This document shows, one piece after another, positions 55,366-63,763 of a stretch of DNA of 64,000 bases (its first letter is position 1; every line of letters begins with the position of its first letter). The stretch is from Streptomyces sp. CB02923. Its GTDB lineage: Bacteria > Actinomycetota > Actinomycetes > Streptomycetales > Streptomycetaceae. The position numbers and the translations under genes are program-made. A model generated the notes under the pieces. The model saw nothing but the letters and a program-made list of their open reading frames with translations. It was not told the origin of the DNA and ran no database searches. The stretch covers positions 797,061-861,060 of the forward strand of contig NZ_LWKZ01000012.1 of the NCBI RefSeq assembly GCF_001905005.1, given 5' to 3'.

Positions 55366-56298
55366 ATGGACACCCTGCCGGTCATTGTCGCGGTGGACGG
55401 ATCTCCCGACAGCGAACGCGCGCTGCGCTGGGCGATCGAGGCGGCCCGGCTGCGCTCCGCGCCGCTCCAGGTCGTACACGTCTGGCCGTACGTCACCTCG
55501 GAGGGCCGTGCGGCGGCGGAATCCGGCATCGGCGACCCGGTCCTGGACGAACTGCGCAAGACGCTGGACGGGCAGGCCGACACGGCCGGTCTGCCGGGCA
55601 TCGAATTCCGCAGTCTCAGCGGGCTCACCGACACCCTGCTGCCCGCCCTCGGTGCCGAGGCGCAGCTGCTCGTGCTCGGCTCGCGCGGGCGCGGCGGCTT
55701 CGCCAGCCTGCTGCTCGGCTCGAACGGCATGGCGTGCGCGGCGCATTCGGAAGGGCCCGTGGTGGTCGTACCGCGCCCGGACCGCTCCGGCGCCGAACTC
55801 GGCCCGGACGGCGAGGTGGTCCGCCCCAGCCCGCCGCAGGTCACGCTGGGCGTCGACGCCTCCTCGGACGAGCCGGGCGCGATCGGCTTCGCCTTCGCCG
55901 AGGCGAGCCGCCGGGATGCGCGGCTCAAGGTCGTCTCCGGCTATGCCTGGCCGATGCTGACCCCGCCGGCCTTCGAATACGTGGCGGCCTATGAAGGCAC
56001 CCAGCAGGAGTACGAGAACGCGCTGGCCGAGCAGGTGACGCAGACGCTCGCGCCGCACCGGGAGCGGCACCCCGAAGTGCCGGTGACGGTCGAGCTGCGG
56101 GGCGCGGACGCGGCCGGGCAGCTCGTCGAGGCGTCCAAGGCCAGCGACCTGGTCGTGGTCGCCCGGCACCGCAGGCGCCTGCCCGTCGGCCGCCGGCTCG
56201 GCTCGGTCGCCCATGCCGTACTGCTGCACGCGGTGTGCCCGGTAGCGGTCGTCCCGGAGGAGCCGGAGCGGAGCACGGAAGGGGAGCAGGGGGAGTAG
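55366..56298 (+). CDS. Universal stress protein with two USP domains
   Basis: The 310-residue protein consists of two USP folds. Domain 1 starts VIVAVDGSPDSERALRWAIE and has the ATP site GSRGRGGFASLLLGS; domain 2 starts VTLGVDASSDEPGAIGFAFA and ends with VVVARHRRRLPVGRRLGSVA, where the ATP loop is altered. Such tandem proteins are typical of Streptomyces and help in stress or dormancy. ATG 55366 follows GGAGG by six bases and is preferred over earlier in-frame ATGs. Confidence 0.9.
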   Translation: MDTLPVIVAVDGSPDSERALRWAIEAARLRSAPLQVVHVWPYVTSEGRAAAESGIGDPVLDELRKTLDGQADTAGLPGIEFRSLSGLTDTLLPALGAEAQLLVLGSRGRGGFASLLLGSNGMACAAHSEGPVVVVPRPDRSGAELGPDGEVVRPSPPQVTLGVDASSDEPGAIGFAFAEASRRDARLKVVSGYAWPMLTPPAFEYVAAYEGTQQEYENALAEQVTQTLAPHRERHPEVPVTVELRGADAAGQLVEASKASDLVVVARHRRRLPVGRRLGSVAHAVLLHAVCPVAVVPEEPERSTEGEQGE

Positions 56299-56432
56299 CA
56301 GGAGGAAGAGGAACGGGAGGAAGAGGAGCGGAAGGAAGGGAGACAGAGCCGGCAGGGGAGACGGAGCCGGCAGATCCATCAGAGCCATCAGAGCCATCAG
56401 GATCAGCCCCCATTGCCTCCCGGCCCCCCTCC

Positions 56433-57032
56433 TCACTCGATGCCGAACGCCTCCGCATAGCGCACGGTGCCGCGCGGGGGCGCGCCGCCGTCCAGGGACA
56501 GTGCCAGGAACGCCTCGTCCGGCCACTCCTGGGGCGGCAGGATGCCGAAGCGGGAGGCGGGCTCGAAGCCGAACCTGGGGTAGTACGGCGGGTGCCCCAG
56601 CACGACGGCCGTCCGCTCGCCGGCCGCCCGGGCCGCGTCCAGCAGGGCGCGGATGACGGCGCTGCCGGCGCCCTGCTTGTGGTACTCGGGCAGCACGGCG
56701 CAGGGCGCGAGAGCGACGGCCGGTTCGCCGGATATGTGACAGCGGGTGAGCAGTGCGTGCGCGACGACGGGTGTGGCGACGGGCGCGTCGACGGGTGTGG
56801 CCTCGGGCGCGGGCGCCGCTGCGCGGCCGGACGGCCCGGCGGCGGACTCGGTCACGTACGACCCGGCGGCGGGCCCGGCCACGTACGAAAGGCCCGGCAG
56901 CCAGGCCGCCGGGTCACGCCGCAGCGCGTCCACGAGGTCCGCCTCGCCGGCGGTCTCGAAGGCGGCGAGGTTGACCCGGCGGACGGCCGGGATGTCCTCA
57001 GGAGTCTCGGGGCGGCACTGCCAGTTGTTCAT
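56433..57032 (-). CDS. GNAT-family N-acetyltransferase
   Basis: The 199-residue protein begins MNNWQCRPETPEDIPAVRRV and contains the acetyl-CoA binding loop LPEYHKQGAGSAVIRALLDA, then GHPPYYPRFGFEPASRFGI, the pattern of YhbS-like acetyltransferases. An insert of about 45 residues (Ala/Pro/Ser-rich, 55-100) lies between beta-2 and beta-3. Substrate unknown. The octamer array at 57170-57237 lies upstream. Confidence 0.85.
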   Translation of the reverse strand: MNNWQCRPETPEDIPAVRRVNLAAFETAGEADLVDALRRDPAAWLPGLSYVAGPAAGSYVTESAAGPSGRAAAPAPEATPVDAPVATPVVAHALLTRCHISGEPAVALAPCAVLPEYHKQGAGSAVIRALLDAARAAGERTAVVLGHPPYYPRFGFEPASRFGILPPQEWPDEAFLALSLDGGAPPRGTVRYAEAFGIE

Positions 57033-57169
57033 ACCCACATGGTCGCACCGGGGTCTGACAATCCGGCCCCGGACCCGTCCCCCGCAGGGCGGAATCCGGT
57101 CGGCCGGTACGTGGCCGGTAGCCGGTGATCAGGACCGTTGCATTGCGGTAACGGCCCGTAGCCGGACAG

Positions 57170-57237
57170 CCGGACAGCCGGACAGCCGGACAGCCGGACA
57201 GCCGGACAGCCGGACAGCCGGACAGCCGGACAGCCGG
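57170..57237 (-). repeat. Octamer tandem repeat AGCCGGAC
   Basis: Eight and a half perfect copies of AGCCGGAC lie between the DedA stop (57238) and the GNAT start (57032), about 138 nt before the latter. It is the second octamer array in the window with about the same copy number but a different unit. Confidence 0.9.
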
Positions 57238-57900
57238 TCAGTCCGTGCCCGCCGCCGGGAACGCCGCCGCCCGGCGCTCCGGCCTGCGCATCAGGAAGAC
57301 AGCCGCCGACCCCGCCGCGAACAGCGCGAACACCGACACGGCAGCGCTGATCCACGACGCGCCCAGCCACTGGCCGCCCACGTAACCCAGGCTCACCCCG
57401 TACACGGCCCAGGCCAGCCCGGCCAGCGCGGACCACGGCAGGAACTCCCGGATCGTACGGTGCGCGACCCCCGCGCCCAGGCTGACCACCGAGCGTCCGG
57501 CGGGCGCGAAGCGGGCCAGGACGACGATGCCGCCGCCGCCCCGGATCAGTGCCGCGCCGAGTCGTTCCTGCGCTGCGGTCAGGCGGCGGGAGCGGGCGAT
57601 GGCGCGGTCGAACCGGTCGCCGCCGCGCCAGGCGAGCCGGTAGGCGACCATGTCACCGAGTACGGAGGCGGTCGCGGCGCACAGCACCAGGGCGAGCATC
57701 TCGGCCAGGTCGGCGTCACCGCGAACGGAACTGGAGACGCCCACCGCGCCGGCCGCGGTGCGGGTGCCCGCGGCCGTGGTGGCCGCGGTGATCACCAGAA
57801 CGCCGCTGGGCAGGATCGGCACGAAGACGTCGAGGAGTACGGAGAGACCGACGATCGCGTAGACCCAAGGGGTGCCGCTCAACGGCCCCAGGCTTTCCAA
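57238..57900 (-). CDS. DedA-family membrane protein
   Basis: The 220-residue protein has the DedA (SNARE-associated) pattern: an N-terminal re-entrant part with FVPILPSGVLVITAA, GDMVAYRLAWRGGDRFDRAI, VVLARFAPAGRSVVSLGAGV (conserved R-F-x-P-x-x-R) and two last helices. DedA proteins move lipid carriers or phospholipids across the membrane. TTG 57900 has GAGAAGG six bases ahead; a TTG one codon earlier is possible. Confidence 0.85.
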   Translation of the reverse strand: MESLGPLSGTPWVYAIVGLSVLLDVFVPILPSGVLVITAATTAAGTRTAAGAVGVSSSVRGDADLAEMLALVLCAATASVLGDMVAYRLAWRGGDRFDRAIARSRRLTAAQERLGAALIRGGGGIVVLARFAPAGRSVVSLGAGVAHRTIREFLPWSALAGLAWAVYGVSLGYVGGQWLGASWISAAVSVFALFAAGSAAVFLMRRPERRAAAFPAAGTD

Positions 57901-58189
57901 CAACGTCCTTCTCCCGGTCCGAACCCCTGCCGCGACGTCGCATCGGCGGCTGGGGCGGCTATACCGCCATACAGCGTACGCCTGGCGTGGCCACGGTGAC
58001 GTTCCGGGGCGGACGGTGTTGTTGGCTTCACACCCCTGAGGAACCACCCCGGGCGACACGGTCACCCGTCTGCTCCGGCCGTGGCGCAAAAGAGCGCAGC
58101 TTTGGGAATGGTATGTGCCGATATAAGTGCCTTGTGAAGCGCGCAAACAGGGTGCTCCGGAGCGGAACGGCACACGAATGGAGACACGG

Positions 58190-58975
58190 ATGCAGAGGTT
58201 GAGGGAGCCATCGACGACGCCGGGAAGCGCGGCGGAACCGCCCGCGGACGAGAAGCGGGCCACGGCCGGGGCGCAGGCCGGGGAGCGGGCCGGGAGCGGC
58301 GGGCCGCGGACGAGGGCGGCAGCCAGGGCGGCAGGCGCCTCCGTGGCGGTCCTCGCCACGGCGGGCGGACTCCTGCTCGCACCGGCGGCCGCGGCCGCGG
58401 ACGGCGACAAGGTCACGAAGAACACCGTGAACCAGGACTACTCCGTCACGATCGCGGCGCAGTTCACGAAGCCGAACGGCGCGATGCTGAGCCGGGCGCT
58501 GACCTATGACCCCAGGCTGGTGCCGGTGAACTCCCGCGTCACGGTCAGCGAGCGCGCCGACGGCAAGCGGACCCGGGTCGGCCTGCGGGTGGCCGACCTG
58601 GTGGCGAACCGCACCTACGGAGCACACGTCCACACGGGTACGTGCGGTGTCCGCCCTGATTCCTCGGGGCCGCACTACCAGCACCGCAAGGACCCGCGCA
58701 CGCCGTCCGTGAACCCGGCCTACGCCAACCCGAGGAACGAGGTCTGGCTGGACTTCACGACCAACGAGCGCGGTGAGGGGGTCGCCGAGTCCCGGCACGC
58801 CTGGCGCTTCCGGTCGGGCGAGGCGCGGTCCGTGGTGATCCACGAGCGGCGGACCGCGACCGGAGCCGGGGTGGCGGGGACCGCCGGCCGGGTGGTGGCG
58901 TGCTACTCCGTGCCGTTCAACCAGTCGAAGGAGGCCGCGAAGGCCGTCTCGGGCATCCTGTCGAAGATCTTCTGA
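58190..58975 (+). CDS. Secreted Cu/Zn superoxide dismutase-like protein
   Basis: The 261-residue precursor has a long N-terminus, a hydrophobic signal segment SVAVLATAGGLLLAPAAAAA (about 50-70) and an SOD-like domain with GAHVHTGTCG (two Cu-type His), GPHYQH, NEVWLDF and SVVIHERRT plus a Cys pair (CGVR, ACYS) for the usual disulfide. Some zinc-site residues of classic enzymes are not evident, so activity is not certain. ATG 58190 has GGAG seven bases upstream. It adds a further possible copper protein to this chromosomal part, 10 kb from the copper cluster. Confidence 0.82.
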   Translation: MQRLREPSTTPGSAAEPPADEKRATAGAQAGERAGSGGPRTRAAARAAGASVAVLATAGGLLLAPAAAAADGDKVTKNTVNQDYSVTIAAQFTKPNGAMLSRALTYDPRLVPVNSRVTVSERADGKRTRVGLRVADLVANRTYGAHVHTGTCGVRPDSSGPHYQHRKDPRTPSVNPAYANPRNEVWLDFTTNERGEGVAESRHAWRFRSGEARSVVIHERRTATGAGVAGTAGRVVACYSVPFNQSKEAAKAVSGILSKIF

Positions 58976-59054
58976 CGACGCCCCGCCCGGCCCGACCCGA
59001 CCCGACCCGGCCTGGTCCCGACCCGGCCCGGCCCGATCCCGGCCCGTACGAACG

Positions 59055-59090
59055 AGCGGCGGCCCCCGGTGCACACCGGGGGCCGCCGCT
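59055..59090. terminator. Strong bidirectional terminator
   Basis: Sixteen-base perfect arms (AGCGGCGGCCCCCGGT with ACCGGGGGCCGCCGCT) and a GCAC loop lie between the convergent SOD-like and DoxX genes. It can serve both strands. Confidence 0.88.
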
Positions 59091-59129
59091 CATCGCCGGG
59101 TGGCAGCCGGGAAGGCCGCCGGGCTCGCG

Positions 59130-59603
59130 TCAGGCCGCGCTCGGCTCGCGCTGGGCGCCCGCCGTGGCCTCGGCCGGCTGCTGTGCGCCGAAGAACAGGC
59201 GATCCAGCGACCAGGTGCCGGGGCCGGTGAAGACGAGCAGCAGGAACGCCCAGCAGAACAGCACGGACAGCTCGCCGCCGTTCTGGAGCGGCCACAGGGA
59301 CTGGCCCGCGTGCACGGAGAAGTACGCGTACGCCATGGAGCCGGAGCTGATCAGCGCCGCGCCGCGGGTGCCGAGGCCCAGCATCACCAGGACGCCGCCG
59401 ACGAGCTGGATGACGGCCGCGTACCAGCCGGGCCAGGTGCCCGCGGGCACGGTCAGACCCTTGCCCATCGCGCCGCCGAGGATGCCGAACAGCGAGGACG
59501 CGCCATGGCAGGCGAAGAGCAGTCCGGTGACGATGCGGAAGAGCGAGAGCACGTGCGGCTTGATTCGTTCGGTGAACTCGGTCACCGGAGAGTGAGCGGA
59601 CAT
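59130..59603 (-). CDS. DoxX family membrane protein
   Basis: The 157-residue protein has four hydrophobic segments: LSLFRIVTGLLFACHGASSL (about 19-38), AVIQLVGGVLVMLGLGTRGA, AYAYFSVHAGQSLWPL (hinge) and FCWAFLLLVFTGPG. It is the second DoxX-family protein of the window, only distantly similar to the one at 33575. AGGAG lies 8 nt before the ATG. ACTTGCAAGT, a palindrome like that before the other DoxX gene, lies 66 nt upstream. Confidence 0.85.
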   Translation of the reverse strand: MSAHSPVTEFTERIKPHVLSLFRIVTGLLFACHGASSLFGILGGAMGKGLTVPAGTWPGWYAAVIQLVGGVLVMLGLGTRGAALISSGSMAYAYFSVHAGQSLWPLQNGGELSVLFCWAFLLLVFTGPGTWSLDRLFFGAQQPAEATAGAQREPSAA

Positions 59604-59929
59604 GAAGTGACTCCTGCGGTTTCGGGGACGGGAACCGACAAGGGGAAAGGTTAGGGAGGCCTAAACGGTACTTGCAAGTTCAACATCTGGCCACTTCCGG
59701 CCGTTGGCCGAAAATGGTCATGGCGTGAAGTGTCGCCTGCGTGCCGGGCACTTGTGCTTGTAAGGGCCACCGAATCCGGTCCTGGGCGGCACCGAAGGCT
59801 CCGGAGTGCCCTGAAGCCTCGGGGGTCACGAGGGCCACGAAGGCCATGGTGGCCCCGAAGGTCACGGGGGTCCCTGAAGCCTCAGAAGCCCCAGAAGTCT
59901 CTGGGCCCCTCCGTCAGCCGCCCCAACGC
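59604..59929. other. Intergenic region with operator-like palindrome
   Basis: From 59669 to 59678 the sequence ACTTGCAAGT is a perfect palindrome and is probably an operator of the DoxX gene. The remaining 240 bp contain degenerate repeats of CCTGAAGCC and GAGGGCCACGAAGG type without coding pattern, ending before the PhoD stop. Confidence 0.5.
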
Positions 59930-61678
59930 CTACCCGTCCCGCTCCTGGCGCCCCGTCAGCACCTCGTCCCACGCGCAGACCAGCCGCACCCCACCGCTCT
60001 TCCCGCTCTGCCCGCTCTTCCCGTCCTTCCCGTCCTTCCCGTCCTTCCCGCTCTTCCCGTCCTTCCCGCTCTTCCCGTCCTGCGCCTGGTCCAGCCGCAG
60101 TCGCGCCGCACGCCCGTTGAGCGTCAAAGTCATCAGCTGGTTGCCGAACCACGGGCCTCCTGTACGGCGCCAGCCGATCGACGGCCGGTCCAGCCGGGCG
60201 TGCCGGGCCAGTGCGTGCCCCAGTCGGCGGCCGAGGCGGCTCCATCCGAAGCGGAAGCCGGCCCGCATGGTGGCGGGGATGCTGTTGTGCACGGGCGAGC
60301 AGGTCAATTGGAGTACGCGCCCTGCGGGCTCGGAGCCGTCGTGCCAGTGCGGCTCGGCCACGTACGCGTGATGCACGTCTCCGGACAGTACGCACACCGT
60401 CGCCGGTGCCGCGTCGCCCGAACCGGCCTCGACGAGCAGGTCGGTGAGCGCGGCGAACGACTCCGGGAACGCCGCCCAGTGTTCGAGGTCGGCCCGCTGT
60501 CGCAGCGATTCGCTCCGGCGTGCCCAGCGCGCGCCGCGCGCCCCGGCGCACAGTGCGGCGTTCCACCCCTCCGCGTCGTGGATCAGGTTCGGCAGGAGCC
60601 AGGGCAGCGAACTGCCGATCAGCAGGTGGTCGTACGCGCCGTGGTCGGCCAGTATCTGTTCGCGCAGCCACTCCGCCTCGGCCGGGTCGAGCATCGCCCG
60701 CCGCCCCTCGTCCAGGACGCGGGTGGCGCGGGTGTCGATCATGACGAGCCGTACGCGGCCGAAGTCGCGGCGGTAGCTCCAGCGCGCGCAGCCCGGGTCG
60801 GCGTCGGCCGCCGCGGCGAACTCCCGTACCAGGTCCGTGCCGTCCGGCAGCGCGCGGACGCGGGCGTACAGCTCGTCCTTCTCCAGCTCCGCGGGGGAGA
60901 GGTTGCCCAGGTGCTGGTACACCCAGTACGACATCAGGCCGCCCAGCAGCCGCTCCCGCCACCAGGAGGTCGCGCGCATCCGGGTCTGCCAGGCGGCGGA
61001 GGTGTTCCAATCGTCTATGACGTCGTGATCGTCGAAGATCAGGCAGCTGGGGACGGTGGACAGCAGCCAGCGCACTTCGGGGTCGAGCCAGGACTCGGCG
61101 TAGAGATGGGTGTACTCCTCGTAGTCCGCGACCTGCTTCCAGGGCGGCTCGGAGGTGTCGCGGCGGGCGGCGAGCAGCTGGGCGGTCGCGTCCGAGGTCT
61201 GGTCGGCGTACACCTGGTCGCCCAACAGGAGCAGGACGTCCGGGCGTTGTCGCGCGGGATCGGCGGCGAGCGTGGCGGCGAGGGTGTCCAGGGCGTCCGG
61301 GCCGACCGGGTCGTGCGAGTCGGCGGGCGGCGCGGCCCAGCGGCAGGAGCCGAACGCGACGCGCAGGTGCTGGTCCGCGGGATCGTCGCCCGGGGCCGCG
61401 GGCGTGTGGATCGTGCTGTCCGGGAAGCGGCTGTCGGGCAGCGGCCAGACCTGCCCGCCGTCCAGCAGGACCCGGTACGGGGTCTCGCTGCCCGGCGTTA
61501 GCCCGGCGACGGGCACCAGCGCGTAGTGGTGCCCGCCCACCTGCCACGTGCGTTCGGCACCGCCGGCGCCGTTCTCGCAGCGGACGTGCACCTCGCAGGG
61601 CCGGTCGGTCTCGACCCACACCGTCGCGCTGATCTCGTCCACGTACCGCAGCAGCGGCCCCAGGAGCAGCACGGCCAT
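59930..61678 (-). CDS. phoD: PhoD-like alkaline phosphatase/phosphodiesterase
   Basis: The 582-residue protein has the calcineurin-like PhoD pattern: LRVAFGSCRW, LLLLGDQVYAD, FDDHDVIDDWN, IGSSLPWLLPN and LSGDVHHAYVAE. An N-terminal beta domain (VDEISATVWVETDRPCEVHV) precedes it. Near the C-terminus a stretch of DGKSGK repeats (about 530-560) interrupts the last strands, encoded by nine-base repeats. No signal peptide is seen at the likely start (ATG 61678, GGGAGG ahead), so this may be a cytoplasmic homologue. Confidence 0.9.
   Translation of the reverse strand: MAVLLLGPLLRYVDEISATVWVETDRPCEVHVRCENGAGGAERTWQVGGHHYALVPVAGLTPGSETPYRVLLDGGQVWPLPDSRFPDSTIHTPAAPGDDPADQHLRVAFGSCRWAAPPADSHDPVGPDALDTLAATLAADPARQRPDVLLLLGDQVYADQTSDATAQLLAARRDTSEPPWKQVADYEEYTHLYAESWLDPEVRWLLSTVPSCLIFDDHDVIDDWNTSAAWQTRMRATSWWRERLLGGLMSYWVYQHLGNLSPAELEKDELYARVRALPDGTDLVREFAAAADADPGCARWSYRRDFGRVRLVMIDTRATRVLDEGRRAMLDPAEAEWLREQILADHGAYDHLLIGSSLPWLLPNLIHDAEGWNAALCAGARGARWARRSESLRQRADLEHWAAFPESFAALTDLLVEAGSGDAAPATVCVLSGDVHHAYVAEPHWHDGSEPAGRVLQLTCSPVHNSIPATMRAGFRFGWSRLGRRLGHALARHARLDRPSIGWRRTGGPWFGNQLMTLTLNGRAARLRLDQAQDGKSGKDGKSGKDGKDGKDGKSGQSGKSGGVRLVCAWDEVLTGRQERDG
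60000..60084. repeat. Nine-base tandem repeats in the PhoD gene
   Basis: About nine copies of CTTCCCGTC/CTTCCCGCT-type units encode DGK/SGK repeats near the protein's C-terminus. Units are in frame. They make a flexible, charged collagen-like loop. Confidence 0.82.
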
Positions 61679-61996
61679 CGGCGATCCTCCCCTCGTACGG
61701 GCCGGTGCCCGTACGTCTGTGCTCAGAGGATAGGAGCCGGTCGCAGGGCGACGGGACAGCTCCGGCCTCCTCCCGGAGAAAGACGGAGCCATCCGGTCGT
61801 ACGGTTGCCCTATTCGGTCACAAGCCGATCAGGTCCTGCTGAGGACCCGCTCAGGGGCGCCCCTCGGCGGCAGCCCCGGGCAGGTCCTCGCGGGCGGCCC
61901 TCGGCGGCAGCCCTCAGTGGCAGCCCTCGGCGGCAGCCTCCGAATAGGGCCGACCGACCGCGGCAGTAACCATTCATCAGTAGCTCTCGACGGTGC
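61679..61996. other. Intergenic region between PhoD and the HNH nuclease
   Basis: No coding sequence is apparent. Repeated GCCCTCGGCGGCAGCC-type units (about 61859-61940) sit near the nuclease 3' side. PhoD's promoter should lie near 61690-61800. I saw no clear terminator or operator. Confidence 0.45.
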
Positions 61997-62641
61997 TCAG
62001 CAGCCGTCCAGGACCTTCTTCAGCGCCGCCTTCTCGGCCGAGTCGGCGGTCATCCCGTACTCGTGCTTCACCGACACCCACATCCGAGCGTAGGTGCAGT
62101 GGTACGAGGTCTTCGGCGGCAGCCACTTGGCCGGGTCCTTGTCGCCCTTCTCCTGGTTCACGTTGTCGGTGACGGCGATCAGCTGCGAGTGGGTGAGGTC
62201 GTTGGCCAGCTGCTTGCGACGCTCGGTCGTCCACTTCGAGGCGCCGGACTTCCACGCCTCCGACAGCGGTACGACGTGGTCGATGTCCACGTCGGACGCC
62301 TTGGTCCACACGCCGTCGTCATAGGCCGACTTCCAGGTGCCGCTCGTCGCGGCGCACTTGCCGTCGGTCTGTACGTTCTCGCCGTCCCGCTTGAGCACGA
62401 CCTCGCGCGTGTTGCAGTTCTTGCCCTGGTCGGACCAGTGCGGGAACTTGTCGCGGCTGTAGCCGTCCTGCGAGCCCTGGGGCGCTTCCTTGATCTGGGC
62501 GAGGTACGTACGGGCCGTGGCGGCGTCCGGCGGGGTGGGCGGCGCCGCCTGGGCGCTCTGGGTGCCGAGCACCAGCGTGCAGACGAGAGCGGCGGCGGAA
62601 CCGGCGGCGACCGATACGCGACGCGCGTAGACCTTGGGCAT
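61997..62641 (-). CDS. Secreted HNH nuclease (GmrSD C-terminal/DUF1524-like)
   Basis: The 214-residue precursor has a signal peptide (MPKVYARRVSVAAGSAAALV to ...QSAQA), and a domain with DVDIDHVVPLSEAWKSGASK, LAVTD-like NVNQEKGDKDPAKWLPPKTS and a CTYARMW end, the HNH pattern of DUF1524/GmrSD-C nucleases secreted by Streptomyces. Two or more Cys pairs (CNTR, GKCAAT, YHCTY, DGC) suggest disulfides. It likely degrades extracellular DNA. AGGGAG precedes the ATG. Confidence 0.85.
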   Translation of the reverse strand: MPKVYARRVSVAAGSAAALVCTLVLGTQSAQAAPPTPPDAATARTYLAQIKEAPQGSQDGYSRDKFPHWSDQGKNCNTREVVLKRDGENVQTDGKCAATSGTWKSAYDDGVWTKASDVDIDHVVPLSEAWKSGASKWTTERRKQLANDLTHSQLIAVTDNVNQEKGDKDPAKWLPPKTSYHCTYARMWVSVKHEYGMTADSAEKAALKKVLDGC

Positions 62642-62834
62642 CGTAACTCCCTGTATGTGGGGGGAAGTTGAGGTGCGGGACGGAGTCCATGGTGGCGCCG
62701 TGGGGTTACCACCGGACGGGCTCCAGGTAACAGAGTGACGACATGCCCACGTCAGTTCAAGGGGTTGACATGACGTCACCCGCCCCCGGCGGACCGGGAC
62801 GCGGCGCGCGCGGGCGCGTGCGCCCTCTCCGGAG

Positions 62835-62966
62835 CGCCCGCTTCCGCCGAATCGAACGCCCGCCCCCGTCGTGGCGCACGCCCGCCTCCGTCGCGCGGAG
62901 TGCCTGCCTCCGCCGTACGGAATGCCCGCCTCCGCCGTACGGAACGCCTCCCTCCGCCGTGGCGCA
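62835..62966. repeat. Six 22-bp tandem repeats between divergent genes
   Basis: Six adjacent 22-bp units begin CGCCCGCCTCCGCCGTACGG-like and vary at several positions; the fourth and fifth differ at one base. They lie between the secreted nuclease gene (leftward) and the permease gene (rightward), directly before the latter. Not CRISPR: the units abut with no spacers. Confidence 0.85.
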
Positions 62967-63004
62967 CGCGCCGCACACATCCACGGCTGCCCTACAGTGA
63001 GCGC

Positions 63005-63763
63005 GTGCTGCTGCCGGTCAACGCCACCCTCGCGGTCGTCCTCGCCGCCCTGCTGGCCGCCGCCGTGGCCGTCGCCGCGCTCGCCCGTCTCGGCCACGCG
63101 CGGGCCATCGCCCTCGCCGGCCTGCGCGCCGCCCTCCAGCTCGCCGCCGTCTCGTACCTCATCGGCTGGGTCGTACGGTCCGTGCCCTGGCTGCTCTGTT
63201 TCCTCGTACTGATGTTCACGGTCGCCGTACGGACGGCGGGCCGCCGCCTCACCCCGAACCGCACCTGGTGGTGGGCGGCCGCGCCCCTCGCCGCCGGGGT
63301 CGTCCCGGTCGTCGGCGCCCTGCTGCTCACCGGCCTGGTCCCGCCGCGCGGCATCACCCTCATCCCCGTCGCGGGCATCCTCATCGGCGGCGCCCTCACC
63401 GCCACCGTCCTCGGCGGGCGGCGGGCCCTGGACGAGCTGGAGACGCGGCACGGGGAGGTGGAGGCGGGGCTGGCGCTGGGCCTGCCCGACCGGGAGGCCC
63501 GGATGGAGGTCGCCCGCCCGGCCGCGTCCGACGCGCTGCTGCCGGGCCTGGACCAGACCCGCACCGTGGGACTCGTCACGCTCCCCGGCGCATTCGTCGG
63601 GATGCTGCTCGGCGGCGCCTCACCCGTTCAGGCGGGCGCGGTGCAGATGTTCGTGCTCGTCGCCCTGCTCGCCGTACAGGCCGCGGCCGTCGCGGTGGTG
63701 CTGGAGCTGGTGGCCCGCGGGCGGCTGCACCGCGTACCCTTGGTCACAGCAGAAGGGGAGTAG
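63005..63763 (+). CDS. UPF0014/FetB-like membrane permease
   Basis: The 252-residue protein has about seven hydrophobic segments and the UPF0014 pattern: RAALQLAAVSYLIGWVV, FTVAVRTAGRRL, GALTATVLGGRRALDELETR, HGEVEAGLALGLPDREA and TVGLVTLPGAFVGMLLGGAS. The E. coli relative FetB exports iron with the ATPase FetA; no ATPase lies next to it in the window. GTG 63005 lacks a ribosome-binding site but TACAGT is six bases upstream, so it may be leaderless. Confidence 0.8.
   Translation: MLLPVNATLAVVLAALLAAAVAVAALARLGHARAIALAGLRAALQLAAVSYLIGWVVRSVPWLLCFLVLMFTVAVRTAGRRLTPNRTWWWAAAPLAAGVVPVVGALLLTGLVPPRGITLIPVAGILIGGALTATVLGGRRALDELETRHGEVEAGLALGLPDREARMEVARPAASDALLPGLDQTRTVGLVTLPGAFVGMLLGGASPVQAGAVQMFVLVALLAVQAAAVAVVLELVARGRLHRVPLVTAEGE

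Noticed and set aside
53932..56526. Fusion of methyltransferase with a large upstream domain
   Set aside because: The part upstream of 55218 is antisense to the universal stress protein gene and has no domain; ATG 55218 gives the expected protein.
62835..62966. CRISPR array
   Set aside because: Units of 22 bp lie directly adjacent without spacers and no cas genes are near. The octamer and 20-bp arrays fail for the same reason.
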